Source of the DNA: CAADGU01 sp964467705
GTDB lineage: Bacteria > Chloroflexota > Anaerolineae > Promineifilales > Promineifilaceae
DNA: 64,000 nt
Reading direction: 5' to 3'
NCBI GenBank assembly: GCA_964467705.1
Contig: CAYXUZ010000008.1
Location: 1 to 64,000 of the forward strand
This document shows positions 7,088-15,485 of the stretch, piece by piece. The notes beneath the pieces were generated by a model. That model ran no database searches. It was not told the origin of the DNA and was given only the letters and a program-made list of their open reading frames with translations. Made by a program: the position numbers and the translations under genes. Within the stretch, counting starts at the first letter, position 1; each line of letters opens with the position of its first letter.

Positions 7088-8062
7088 ATGCCAACTGCTT
7101 TAATTACCGGCATTACCGGTCAAGATGGCTCTTATTTGGCCGAGTTTTTGCTGAAAAAAGGATACAACGTGGTGGGCATGGTGCGGCGTACCAGCACCCT
7201 CAACTTTCACCGCCTGGAACACATTCAAGACAAAATCACCCTCGTGCCCGGCGACCTGGGCGACGAGGTTTCGCTCATTCACATCCTGGAAGAACACCAG
7301 CCGGAGGAGGTTTACAACCTGGCGGCGCAATCCTTTGTGCAAACATCATGGAACCAGCCCGTGTTTACTGGCGATGTCACCGCTCTGGGCGTCACGCGCA
7401 TGTTAGACGCCATTCGCATTGTCAACCCCAAAATCCGCTTTTACCAGGCCAGTTCCAGCGAGATGTTCGGCAAAGTGGTAGAAACGCCGCAACGCGAGAC
7501 AACGCCGTTTTATCCTCGCAGCCCCTACGGGGTGGCAAAGGTTTACGGCCATTGGATCACCGTTAATTACCGTGAAAGCTACGATATGCACGCTTCGTCC
7601 GGCATCTTGTTTAACCACGAATCGCCCCGGCGCGGCCTGGAATTTGTGACGCGCAAAATCACGTACCACGTAGCCCAAATCAAGCTGGGGCTGGCAAAGG
7701 AACTACGGCTGGGCAATCTGGATGCACGGCGGGATTGGGGCTTCGCCGGTGACTATGTTAAGGCGATGTGGCTGATGTTGCAGCAGGATACGCCGGATGA
7801 TTTTGTGGTGGCCACCGGCGAAACCCATTCCGTCGAAGAGTTTCTCAACGTAGCCTTTGGCTGCGTAGACCTGGATTGGCGGCAATATGTGGCGCAAGAC
7901 CCACGCTTCATGCGCCCGGCCGAGGTCGACCTGCTGGTTGGTGATCCCAGCAAAGCGGGGCAAAAGCTCGGTTGGGAGCCAGACGTGAGCTTCCCCCAAC
8001 TGGTGCAAATGATGGTGGAAGCAGACCTGGCGCTGCTGGAAGCGGGAAGGACGGGGATGTAG
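7088..8062 (+). CDS. gmd: GDP-mannose 4,6-dehydratase
   Basis: 324 residues. Converts GDP-D-mannose to GDP-4-keto-6-deoxymannose, the precursor of GDP-fucose, GDP-rhamnose and related sugars. ALITGITGQDGSYLAEFLL is the family's characteristic nucleotide-binding start. It is followed by RRTSTLNFHRLEHI, NLAAQSFVQTSW, the Ser-Ser-Ser-Glu segment ASSSEMFGKV, YGVAKVYGHW (YxxxK) and ILFNHESPRRGLEFVTRK. AAGAAGGA precedes the ATG by 7 bases. It is followed by a phosphohexomutase that could supply mannose-1-phosphate. Confidence 0.95.
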   Translation: MPTALITGITGQDGSYLAEFLLKKGYNVVGMVRRTSTLNFHRLEHIQDKITLVPGDLGDEVSLIHILEEHQPEEVYNLAAQSFVQTSWNQPVFTGDVTALGVTRMLDAIRIVNPKIRFYQASSSEMFGKVVETPQRETTPFYPRSPYGVAKVYGHWITVNYRESYDMHASSGILFNHESPRRGLEFVTRKITYHVAQIKLGLAKELRLGNLDARRDWGFAGDYVKAMWLMLQQDTPDDFVVATGETHSVEEFLNVAFGCVDLDWRQYVAQDPRFMRPAEVDLLVGDPSKAGQKLGWEPDVSFPQLVQMMVEADLALLEAGRTGM

Positions 8063-8145
8063 TTCGTAATCCGTAATCGGTTATCCGTAATCGGTAATCG
8101 GTTCACGGATTACGGTTCACGGATTACGGTTCACAGGTTACGAGC
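8061..8145. repeat. Family A spacer, longest tandem form
   Basis: GTAATCCGTAATCGGTTATC words are followed by three GGTTCACGGATTACGG-type inverse words. It fills the spacer between gmd and the phosphohexomutase gene. Confidence 0.85.
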
Positions 8146-8157
8146 AAGGGATTCAAC

Positions 8158-9576
8158 ATGAGCGATATCAAATTCGGAACAGACGGCTGGCGGGGGCGGA
8201 TTGCCGAGGATTATACGTTTGACAATGTGCGCCGCTGTGCGCAGGGGTTTGCCAATTTTATTCACCAACAAGGGCTGGCGGAAAAAGGGATTGTGATTGG
8301 GTATGACAAGCGATTTCAGGCGGAGTTTTTTGCAGCGGCGGCAGCAGAAGTGCTGGCGGCCAATGGGATTCACGTCTGGCTGACAGAAGGGGCCACGCCC
8401 ACGCCGACCATTTCGTATGCAGCAGTGGACAAACAGGCCGGCGGGGCGATTAACATTACCGCCAGCCATAATCCGCCCTGGGACTGCGGTTTTAAGGTGC
8501 GCGACCCACGCGGCGGGGCGATTCCGCCGCAAGATTTGAAGCGGATTGAGGCGGCGATTCCCGGCCTGGATGGGGTGAAACGGATGAAGTTGGAGGATGC
8601 ACAGAGCGACGGCCGTGTCCACACCTTCGACCCTGCCCCCGCCTACATCGCCCAACTGCACCGGCTGGTGGACATTGAGGCCATCAAAAATGCCGGGTTC
8701 AATGTGTTAGTGGACTGCATGTGGGGCAATGGGGCGGGCTGGTTTCCGCGTCTGCTGGCCGACGGCCGTACCCACCTCACCGAAGTCCACAACGAACGCA
8801 ACCCCATCTACCCCCACATGACCCGCCCCGAACCGATTCCGCCGAATGTGGATCACGGCCTGAGCATGGCTGCCAGTGTGGGAGCGGATGTGGTCATCAT
8901 CAACGATGGCGACGCCGACCGGGTGGGCTTTGGTGATGAAAACGGCCAGTTTATGGATCAACTGCGCGTCTATGGGCTAATGGGCTACTACCTGTTGGAA
9001 GTGCGCGGCGAGCGGGGGCCGATTGTCAAAACGATTTCCACCACCAAGATGTTGAACAAACTGGGCCAGATTTACGGCGTCCCGGTGTATGAAACGGACG
9101 TTGGTTTCAAATACATCGCGCCGAAAATGGTGGAAGTGGATGGCTTGATTGGCGGCGAAGAGAGTGGGGGTTACGCCTTTCGCGGCCATGTGCCGGAACG
9201 GGATGGCATTCTGGCCGGGCTGTATATGCTGGACATGATGCGGCTGACGGGCAAGAAACCGTCGGAACTGCTGGCAGCATTGTTTGAACTGGTTGGCCCC
9301 CACTTTTACAACCGGGTGGATTCGACATTTGACCAGGCGCGGCGGGCGGAAATTTGGCGGAATGTGGATGGGGCACGGCCGTCTACCATTGGCGGCCTCA
9401 AAGTCACCGATATTGTCACCATTGACGGGCATCAGTTTGTGATGGAAGATGGCGGCTGGCTGCTGGTGCGCTTTAGCGGCACCGAACCCATCATCCGCGT
9501 CTACTGCGAAACGACCCACGAAGATCGGGTACAGGCTATTCTGGAAGATGGCCTGCGCCTGGCTGGCTTGTCGTAG
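8158..9576 (+). CDS. Phosphoglucomutase/phosphomannomutase
   Basis: 472 residues with all landmarks of the alpha-D-phosphohexomutase family: start motif FGTDGWRGRI, active-site phosphoserine loop TASHNPPWD (Ser near residue 103), metal loop NDGDADRVGF, sugar loop GGEESGGYAF and phosphate loop VRFSGTEPIIRV. It interconverts hexose-6-phosphate and hexose-1-phosphate; glucose versus mannose preference is not evident. Together with gmd upstream it fits GDP-sugar synthesis. The ATG at 8158 directly follows the family A repeat without a clear ribosome site. Confidence 0.93.
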   Translation: MSDIKFGTDGWRGRIAEDYTFDNVRRCAQGFANFIHQQGLAEKGIVIGYDKRFQAEFFAAAAAEVLAANGIHVWLTEGATPTPTISYAAVDKQAGGAINITASHNPPWDCGFKVRDPRGGAIPPQDLKRIEAAIPGLDGVKRMKLEDAQSDGRVHTFDPAPAYIAQLHRLVDIEAIKNAGFNVLVDCMWGNGAGWFPRLLADGRTHLTEVHNERNPIYPHMTRPEPIPPNVDHGLSMAASVGADVVIINDGDADRVGFGDENGQFMDQLRVYGLMGYYLLEVRGERGPIVKTISTTKMLNKLGQIYGVPVYETDVGFKYIAPKMVEVDGLIGGEESGGYAFRGHVPERDGILAGLYMLDMMRLTGKKPSELLAALFELVGPHFYNRVDSTFDQARRAEIWRNVDGARPSTIGGLKVTDIVTIDGHQFVMEDGGWLLVRFSGTEPIIRVYCETTHEDRVQAILEDGLRLAGLS

Positions 9577-9703
9577 TGATCACTGCACATCGGTTTTCAG
9601 GACAACAAGAGATGAAAACAGGACCAACGCCGATTGTTCATCCTGGTATGATTGGCGTCATCAAACTTTTAGACGTCCTATTAACATCTAAGGAGGTAAT
9701 CGT

Positions 9704-10766
9704 ATGGACAGTATGGAACAACCCCAAGAACCAACCGCAAAAAAAAGCAACCGACGGCCGTTACTCATTGGCTGTGGACTGATGATGGCCTGCATTGTCG
9801 TCAGTTGTGGCGTTTTAATGGTGATGATCAGCCAGGCAAACAGTCAATTTGATGAGGCGATAGCCGCGTTGGCGGCGGGAGATTGTGCAACGGCCGTGCC
9901 CATTTTTCAAGACGTGGCCGATAATCCTTTTGCTACCGAGGAAGACATCAAAATTCCGGCGGCCGGGCATATTGCCACCTGCACCCGTTTTGACGGGCTG
10001 ATTGCCAGCCAAAACAGCGGTGATGTGGCCGGGGCACTGGTAGGGTATGAAGACCTGATGTCCCAAGAGAAAGACAGCCCCTTATTGCCCACCATTGAAA
10101 ACCAGGCCAAAACGGTGTTTACGGCCGCTCCAGCCCAGGTGGCCAGCCTCACCACTTGTGACCGGCTGGACAATTACATCAAACGCAGTTGGATTCCCAG
10201 CCAGGAAGAAAACTTGCCTCTGTATTATCAGGCGTGTGGACAGGTCTACACGGGGGCCGGTGATTACACCAGTGCTGTGGAAGTGTACCAACGTTTTGTC
10301 ACCGCCTATCCCAACCACCCGGACTATGCTACCGTAGAAGCACAAATGGCCAAAGCGGCTGTGGGTCATTATGCGTTGGGGTATTACCAAGAGAAGCNNN
10401 NNNNNNNCCAGAGCGGCTGGGGCGGGCGAGATTGCCCCACCGACGGCCGTTGGTGATGGCAGCGGCTCCGGCCCGGCGCTGGTCGTTATTCAGAATGACT
10501 CCCGCGAGCAGTTAAGTCTGGTTTTCAGTGGGCCAGATGCCCGCTTTGAAACATTAGAACCGTGCGCCGAATGCCAGGATTATTCCGGCAGCGGCCCCGA
10601 ATTTTGCCCGGAACTGGGGCCAATTGGCACGTATGAAGTGCCACCGGGCACGTATGATGTCGTCGTCAAATCCATTAGCGATGACGAAGTCATCCCCTTC
10701 ACCGGTGTCTGGGATTTGGCAGCCGGGGAAGAGTATTACAGTTGCTTTTTCCTGATCACAGAGTGA
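9704..10766 (+). CDS. Membrane-anchored TPR-like protein, interrupted by an assembly gap
   Basis: The 5' part (9704-10397) has a near-perfect ribosome site AAGGAGG at 9690-9696. It encodes a basic N-terminus, one membrane segment or lipoprotein-like signal (LLIGCGLMMACIVVSCGVLM) and helical repeats (FDEAIAALAAGDCATAVPIF; YTSAVEVYQRFVTAYPNHPD) typical of tetratricopeptide proteins. The 3' part after the Ns (to 10766) is in another frame and encodes a Cys-containing beta-rich tail ending in YYSCFFLITE. The N-run length is arbitrary, so this is most simply one gene with unknown missing sequence. Function unknown. Confidence 0.65.
10398..10407. other. Assembly gap (10 Ns)
   Basis: Ten N characters break the reading frame of the gene at 9704. 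The true gap size is unknown. Confidence 0.99.
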
Positions 10767-10831
10767 TGCGTAATCCGTGACCCGTAAACCGTAATCCGTT
10801 ACGGTTCACGGATTACGGTTTACGGTTTACC
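10767..10831. repeat. Family A spacer
   Basis: GCGTAATCCGTGACCCGTAA is mirrored by TTACGGTTCACGGATTACGG. It fills the 66-base spacer before tatD and touches its start codon. Confidence 0.85.
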
Positions 10832-10832
10832 A

Positions 10833-11603
10833 ATGTTAGTAGACACCCACTGCCATCTGGACTTTAACCGTTTTGACGCTGACCGGGCGGCGGTGGTGGC
10901 GCGGGCGGTGGCGGCGGGTGTGGGGCGCATTGTGGTACCGGCGATTGATATGGAGAATGTCACGGCCGTACTCGCCCTGACCGAACAATTTCCAGAGGTA
11001 TATGCGGCGGTGGGCATCCATCCCAATTCAACGGCCGGTTGGCAGGATGGGTGGTTGGACACCATTAGTGATCTGGCACAGCACGAAAAAGTGGTGGCCA
11101 TTGGCGAGATTGGGCTGGATTATTACTGGGACAAATCGCCCCACGCGGTGCAACATCATGCCCTCCGGCAGCAGCTACAACTGGCGGCGGCACTGGATTT
11201 GCCGGTGATTGTGCATAATCGGGAAGCCAGCGCCGATGTAGGGAGGATGCTTCGTGAAATGCCGGGCAAGGGTGTGCTGCATTCATTTGCGGCTGACTGG
11301 GACACGGCCGTGCAGGTCTTAGACATGGGTTACTATCTTGGTTTCACCGGGCCGGTGACGTATAAAAAAGCGGCTGACTTGCGCCAGATTGCCGCGCAGA
11401 CACCGTTGGATCGAATGGTGGTGGAGACGGATGCCCCGTTCTTAGCGCCAGAACGAGAGGGCAAACGGCCGTCGCGCAATGAACCGGCGTTTGTAGTTCA
11501 GGTAGCGGAACGGATTGCGCGGGAACGGGGGATGGACACGGCAGTGTTTGCCCACCATACCACCCAGAATGCCCGGCGCTTATTCCCAAAGATGAAAATC
11601 TGA
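10833..11603 (+). CDS. tatD: TatD family metal-dependent DNase/hydrolase
   Basis: 256 residues, the normal length. Metal-binding motifs of the amidohydrolase-like barrel are present: DTHCHLDF at the N-terminus, GEIGLDYYWD, VIVHNREA, LHSFAADW and the terminal ETDAPFLAP. Family members are 3'-5' exonucleases or quality-control nucleases in the cytoplasm. The start at 10833 follows the repeat with no clear ribosome site. Confidence 0.93.
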   Translation: MLVDTHCHLDFNRFDADRAAVVARAVAAGVGRIVVPAIDMENVTAVLALTEQFPEVYAAVGIHPNSTAGWQDGWLDTISDLAQHEKVVAIGEIGLDYYWDKSPHAVQHHALRQQLQLAAALDLPVIVHNREASADVGRMLREMPGKGVLHSFAADWDTAVQVLDMGYYLGFTGPVTYKKAADLRQIAAQTPLDRMVVETDAPFLAPEREGKRPSRNEPAFVVQVAERIARERGMDTAVFAHHTTQNARRLFPKMKI

Positions 11604-11665
11604 TCCGCGAAGGGCGCGAAGGGACGCGAAGTTTTTCTCTGCGCCTCTGCGTCTCGGCGTTAAAC
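11604..11665. repeat. Family D repeat (GCGAAGG / CTCTGCG words)
   Basis: ATCCGCGAAGGGCGCGAAGG is followed by TTTTTCTCTGCGCCTCTGCG and GGCGTTAAAC. It closely matches 16155-16250, which lies inside a coding sequence. It fills the spacer between tatD and the GT2 gene. Confidence 0.8.
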
Positions 11666-11667
11666 AG

Positions 11668-12606
11668 ATGAGCAAGTATCAGTTGTCTATTGTGGTTGTC
11701 AGTTGGAATGTGCGCGATGTGCTGCGCGATTGTTTGCGTTCCATTGAACAAACGCACGACGATATAGCGGTGGAGGTCATTGTGGTGGACAGCGCCTCCA
11801 CCGATGGCAGCCCGGCGATGGTGGCGACCGAATTCCCGCAGGTGACACTGATCGCCGTCACTGAGAACGTTGGCTTTCCGCGTGGGAACAATATGGGGAT
11901 TGCCAAAGCGCACGGCCGTTATATACTACTGCTTAATCCAGACACCGTACTCCATGAAAACGCCCTGACACACATGGTAACGTATCTGGAAAATCATCTG
12001 GATGTAGGCGTCGTGGGGGCACAATTATTGAATGATGATGGTTCGGTACAATCTTCCCGACGCCGCTTCCCAACTTTGACAACCGCATTTTTTGAAAGCA
12101 CCTGGCTGCAAGCCCATGCGCCGCAGCGAATTTTGCACCGGTACTACGCGCTGGACATGGCCGACGACCAGACAGCCGACGTGGATTGGGTGATGGGGGC
12201 GTGTTTGATGACCCGGCAAGAAATTGCCCAAACCATCGGCGGGCTGGACGAAGGGTACTTCATGTACTCGGAAGAACTGGATTGGTGCCGCCGCATCAAG
12301 ATGGCCGGATGGCGCGTGGTCTATTTGCCCACCGCCCAGGTGACACATTACCAGGGCAAGAGCAGCGAACAGGTGGTAGCGCAACGTCATATTTACTTTA
12401 ACCGGGCCAAGTTACGCTACTTTCGGAAATATCACGGCCGTCTCCCCACCTTGCTCCTGCGCCTCTTCTTGCTGCTAAACTATCTGGCGCAACTACTGTT
12501 AGAAGCAGGCAAAGGGGTGATGGGGCACAAACGGCCGTTGCGCTGGCAGCGCGTTCAGGCATATTGGTTAGTATTACGGTCTGGTTTGCGACCGGCCGGA
12601 TATTAA
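11668..12606 (+). CDS. Glycosyltransferase family 2 (rhamnosyltransferase-like)
   Basis: 312 residues. GT-A fold: nucleotide-binding start LSIVVVSWNVRDVLRDCL, VVDSASTDGSP, the NVGFPRGNN loop, the metal-binding LLNPDT (DxD equivalent), then GACLMTRQE and YSEELDWCRR. The pattern is that of WbbL/RfbF-like rhamnosyltransferases of cell-surface polysaccharides. The C-terminus carries a basic, hydrophobic helix (LLLRLFLLLNYLAQLLLEAG) that may bind the membrane. It lies in the same block as gmd and a GT4. Confidence 0.88.
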   Translation: MSKYQLSIVVVSWNVRDVLRDCLRSIEQTHDDIAVEVIVVDSASTDGSPAMVATEFPQVTLIAVTENVGFPRGNNMGIAKAHGRYILLLNPDTVLHENALTHMVTYLENHLDVGVVGAQLLNDDGSVQSSRRRFPTLTTAFFESTWLQAHAPQRILHRYYALDMADDQTADVDWVMGACLMTRQEIAQTIGGLDEGYFMYSEELDWCRRIKMAGWRVVYLPTAQVTHYQGKSSEQVVAQRHIYFNRAKLRYFRKYHGRLPTLLLRLFLLLNYLAQLLLEAGKGVMGHKRPLRWQRVQAYWLVLRSGLRPAGY

Positions 12607-12632
12607 GTGTTGAGGTGTTGAGGTGTTTGGTA
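12606..12632. repeat. Family E repeat (TGTTGAGG words)
   Basis: Three tandem GTGTTGAGG-like words directly after the GT2 stop codon. The same words recur at 16561-16676. Confidence 0.65.
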
Positions 12633-12678
12633 TAGTTCGGTAAGAAACCAGCTACAGCAATTATTTTTGAGGTGAATC

Positions 12679-13029
12679 ATGAAAACCCACAAAGTCACCA
12701 TTGAATTATCAGACGTTGATTACAACCTGCTCAAAGAAATGGCGGACGCCTCCAAGTGGCCGCTGCAGGAAGTGATCATGCAGTGCATCCAGGCCGGGAT
12801 GCCCCCCTCACTGGGCAAAGTGCCCGAAGTATTTCATCAAGATTTAATCGCCCTTAACAGCATGAATGACCGGGACTTAATGAAGGTGGCCGACGGCCGT
12901 TGGCCTGAACCGGCCAACCAGACCGAACTGCATCGCAAAGCTGACTTCAACTCCCTACGCCGTACCTATGCTCTTTCTCTATTAAAATGGCGTGGTCATC
13001 CCATCAACGCTGAGGATGTGATGTTGTAA
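12679..13029 (+). CDS. Ribbon-helix-helix-like small protein
   Basis: 116 residues with TTGAGGTGAATC just upstream of the ATG. The N-terminus (KVTIELSDVDYNLLKEMAD, then a helix) looks like a ribbon-helix-helix or antitoxin-type DNA-binding domain. The C-terminal half ends in RTYALSLLKWRGHPI, a pattern I associate with small antitoxin-like proteins of Chloroflexota and cyanobacteria. No toxin-like partner is adjacent. Function is inferred only from the fold pattern. Confidence 0.6.
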   Translation: MKTHKVTIELSDVDYNLLKEMADASKWPLQEVIMQCIQAGMPPSLGKVPEVFHQDLIALNSMNDRDLMKVADGRWPEPANQTELHRKADFNSLRRTYALSLLKWRGHPINAEDVML

Positions 13030-13096
13030 GCGGGTGGCAAGTGGCAGGTCGCAAGTGGCAGGTGGTTACTTGCAACTGGCGACTTGCAACATGCAG
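13030..13096. repeat. Family C spacer (GGCAAGTGGCAGGT words)
   Basis: GGCAAGTGGCAGGTCGCAAG is mirrored by CTTGCAACTGGCGACTTGCA. It begins at the stop of the upstream gene and ends just before the GT4 start. Related words occur at 37612-37637 and inside mfd. Confidence 0.8.
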
Positions 13097-13102
13097 CCAG
13101 TT

Positions 13103-14293
13103 ATGAAGATCGGGTTTGTGACAGGTGAATACCCACCCATGCAAGGGGGGGTGGGCGCATTTACACAAGAGTTAGCCAAAGCCCTGGCCGAGCAGGGGCA
13201 CGAGATGCATATTATGACCCGACGGGGGGTCATACCACCCGGACTGACGGGAAAAAGTCGTAAACCGGGCGAGCCATTCCAACTCCCATTTGCCCAACTG
13301 TATCCGTTGATCAACCGCTGGCGCTGGCCGTCCATTGCCAAAATCGCCGACTGGGCACTGCGGCATGAGTTTGATGTGGTTAATGTTCAATATCAACCGG
13401 CCGCTTACAACATGCGTAGCCCGGCCATTAACCTGCTGCCCTGGCGCTTGAAAGGGGTCACGACAACCGTCGTCACCTTTCACGATTTGCGTGTACCTTA
13501 TTTGTTTCCCAAAGCAGGGCCGTTGCGGAACACGGCCGTGACCCTCATGGCGCGGCAGGCAAGCGGCATCATCGCCACCAACGCCGCCGATTATCAAGCA
13601 CTGACCGCCTGTGTGCGCACCCCCATCGCCCAAATTCCCATCGGCAGCAACATTTTTGCCAGAGAGGTGACGCCCGCGGAAGTCACGGCCGTCCGCCACC
13701 AATTAGGGCTAAAGGATGGTGATTGTTTACTTGGCTACTTCGGCTTTTTACACGAAAGCAAAGGGGCAGATATCTTACTGCAAGCACTGGCACATTTACC
13801 GGAGCATGTGCATCTGCTCTTTATCGGCGGGCGCACCGGCAGCAGTGATGAAACCAATAACCAGTTTTTTTATGAACAACTAGACGCTTTTATCCAACAG
13901 CATAACCTGAGCAACCGCGTTCACTGGACGGGTTTTGTCTCGGATTACGAAGCGTCGGCTTACCTCACGGCCGTAGACCTGATGGTTTTACCGTATCGAG
14001 ACGGGGCCTCGCTGCGGCGGGGTACGTTGATGGCGGCATTGGCACACGGCCGTGCCCTGCTCACCACCCACCCCACCGCACCCACCCCGGAACTGGTACA
14101 CGGCCAAAACGCATGGTTTGTGCCATCGGATGATCCCACAGCCCTGGCACAAGCAATACAACATCTACTGGCCGATGCTGGTCTGCGTGCGCAGCTTGGG
14201 CAGGAGGCCACGGCCGTCGCCGACCAGTTCACTTGGGACAAAATTGCGACGCAGACAGCAATATTCTTCCAACAGCTTCATGGGCAAGAATAA
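13103..14293 (+). CDS. Glycosyltransferase family 4
   Basis: About 396 residues from ATG 13103 (MKIGFVTGEYPPMQGGVGAF). The longer frame from 13034 is repeat-derived and unlikely to be used. GT-B signatures: the N-terminal glycine-rich loop GGVGAFTQELAKAL, LGYFGFLHESKGADILLQAL at the start of the C-terminal domain, and RVHWTGFVSDYEASAYL, PYRDGASLRRGTL and PELVHGQNAWFV around the donor site (Glu in TPELV). Probably acts on a surface glycan or lipid. It is one base from the next gene, so they are likely co-transcribed. Confidence 0.9.
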   Translation: MKIGFVTGEYPPMQGGVGAFTQELAKALAEQGHEMHIMTRRGVIPPGLTGKSRKPGEPFQLPFAQLYPLINRWRWPSIAKIADWALRHEFDVVNVQYQPAAYNMRSPAINLLPWRLKGVTTTVVTFHDLRVPYLFPKAGPLRNTAVTLMARQASGIIATNAADYQALTACVRTPIAQIPIGSNIFAREVTPAEVTAVRHQLGLKDGDCLLGYFGFLHESKGADILLQALAHLPEHVHLLFIGGRTGSSDETNNQFFYEQLDAFIQQHNLSNRVHWTGFVSDYEASAYLTAVDLMVLPYRDGASLRRGTLMAALAHGRALLTTHPTAPTPELVHGQNAWFVPSDDPTALAQAIQHLLADAGLRAQLGQEATAVADQFTWDKIATQTAIFFQQLHGQE

Positions 14294-14294
14294 G

Positions 14295-14900
14295 ATGATA
14301 GATGAAACGTATCAACGATTTGCGGAGCGGTATGCGGCGGGGGCGGTGCCCTGGGATCAATCTGAACCACCACCGGAAGTGGTGGCGCTAACGGCCGTAT
14401 TACCCCCCGGTCGTGCATTGGATTTGGGCTGTGGCTACGGCCGTACCACCATCTATCTGGCACAGCACGGCTGGCAGGTTGATGGCATTGACTTTATTCC
14501 GCAGGCCATCGCCGCCGCCCGTCAGCGGGCCGAAGCCGCCGGGGTGAGTGACCGGGCGACGTTTTATGAGGCGTCGGTGGCGGCGATGGGGTTTTTGCAC
14601 GGCCGTGAACACGGCCGTTACCAACTGGCAATAGATGTTGGCTGCCTGCACGCGCTGACCGAACCGCAGCGCCTGGCTTACCGGGATGAGCTAACTCGCC
14701 TGCTGGAACCCGGCGCGACTTATTTATTGTTCGCGCGATTGGGCGTAAGAGAGGGAGAAGAGGGGCCAAGAGGGATTGAGGAAACGGCCGTACTTGCCCT
14801 CTTTGCTGCCGACTTTATGCTGGAGAAAAGCGAAATTGGCGTCACCTACGTGGAAGACAAAAGCTGGCAGTCCGGCTGGTTCTGGTTTCGCCGCCGTTAA
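14295..14900 (+). CDS. SAM-dependent methyltransferase (class I)
   Basis: 201 residues. Motif I is ALDLGCGYGRTTIYLA, motif II is GIDFIPQAI, and YQLAIDVGCLHALTEPQR follows. This is the methyltransferase domain 11/25 type that includes thiopurine/tellurite-resistance-like enzymes; the N-terminal PWDQSEPPPEVV is typical of that group. The ATG at 14295 is one base after the GT4 stop. Its stop codon overlaps that of the convergent gene at 14897. The substrate is unknown. Confidence 0.88.
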   Translation: MIDETYQRFAERYAAGAVPWDQSEPPPEVVALTAVLPPGRALDLGCGYGRTTIYLAQHGWQVDGIDFIPQAIAAARQRAEAAGVSDRATFYEASVAAMGFLHGREHGRYQLAIDVGCLHALTEPQRLAYRDELTRLLEPGATYLLFARLGVREGEEGPRGIEETAVLALFAADFMLEKSEIGVTYVEDKSWQSGWFWFRRR

Positions 14901-15448
14901 TCGAGTTTGCCGGCAGGTTGCCCACGTTTCGGCCACCAGTAGAGCAGGGTGCTGCCATCGGTGAAACCAAGTGGCAGAAATGCACCGAGGAAAAAGACGA
15001 AGAAGTTTTCCAGTGTGAAAAATGCCGCCAGGTAGTAGGGAATGCCGCCCGACGGCCGTAACACCCCCACTAACACCGCCCCCACCACACTCAAAAACAG
15101 GCTCATCGCTGGCCCACCCAACGCCCGGCGGATGTGGATTTCGGCGGGCAACGGCGGCTCATCTTTGGGGTACAGCCCGGCGGCCAAAGCGTACCACATG
15201 CGAATACGCTGCATCGGGTAGCCCACCCACCGCGCCGCCAGGGCATGGCCCATCTGGTGCAACCATTCGCCCAACCAGTGCAGCAGCGTGAACAGGATGC
15301 CCATCACAATTGTGGCCGCAGGTGACAACGGCAGCAGCCACCAGGCCAGCAATGTCAACAACAGCCACAAGACGGCCGTGCCCACCAGCCCCGTCTGCGT
15401 CAACTGCACCTGCACCCCCATCACCGTAAAAATTGTACGTGTTTTCAT
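14897..15448 (-). CDS. Site-2-protease-like (M50) membrane protein with altered active site
   Basis: 183 residues with about four membrane segments. It resembles intramembrane zinc proteases, but the HExxH motif reads HQMGH (residues 64-68), with Gln in place of the catalytic Glu. The second motif retains Asp (LGFTDGSTLL, Asp near 164). It is therefore probably a non-catalytic relative or has changed chemistry. It overlaps the convergent methyltransferase gene at the stop codons and lies downstream of the HprK-like gene on the same strand. Confidence 0.65.
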   Translation of the reverse strand: MKTRTIFTVMGVQVQLTQTGLVGTAVLWLLLTLLAWWLLPLSPAATIVMGILFTLLHWLGEWLHQMGHALAARWVGYPMQRIRMWYALAAGLYPKDEPPLPAEIHIRRALGGPAMSLFLSVVGAVLVGVLRPSGGIPYYLAAFFTLENFFVFFLGAFLPLGFTDGSTLLYWWPKRGQPAGKLD

Positions 15449-15485
15449 ACTTTTCTCCGTGATGCCTGAGTTCTCTGGTCACGTA

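Noticed and set aside
5098..8145. Regularly spaced repeats suggesting a CRISPR array
   Set aside because: The words are short, adjacent and mirrored, with no unique spacers of constant length, and no cas genes are present.
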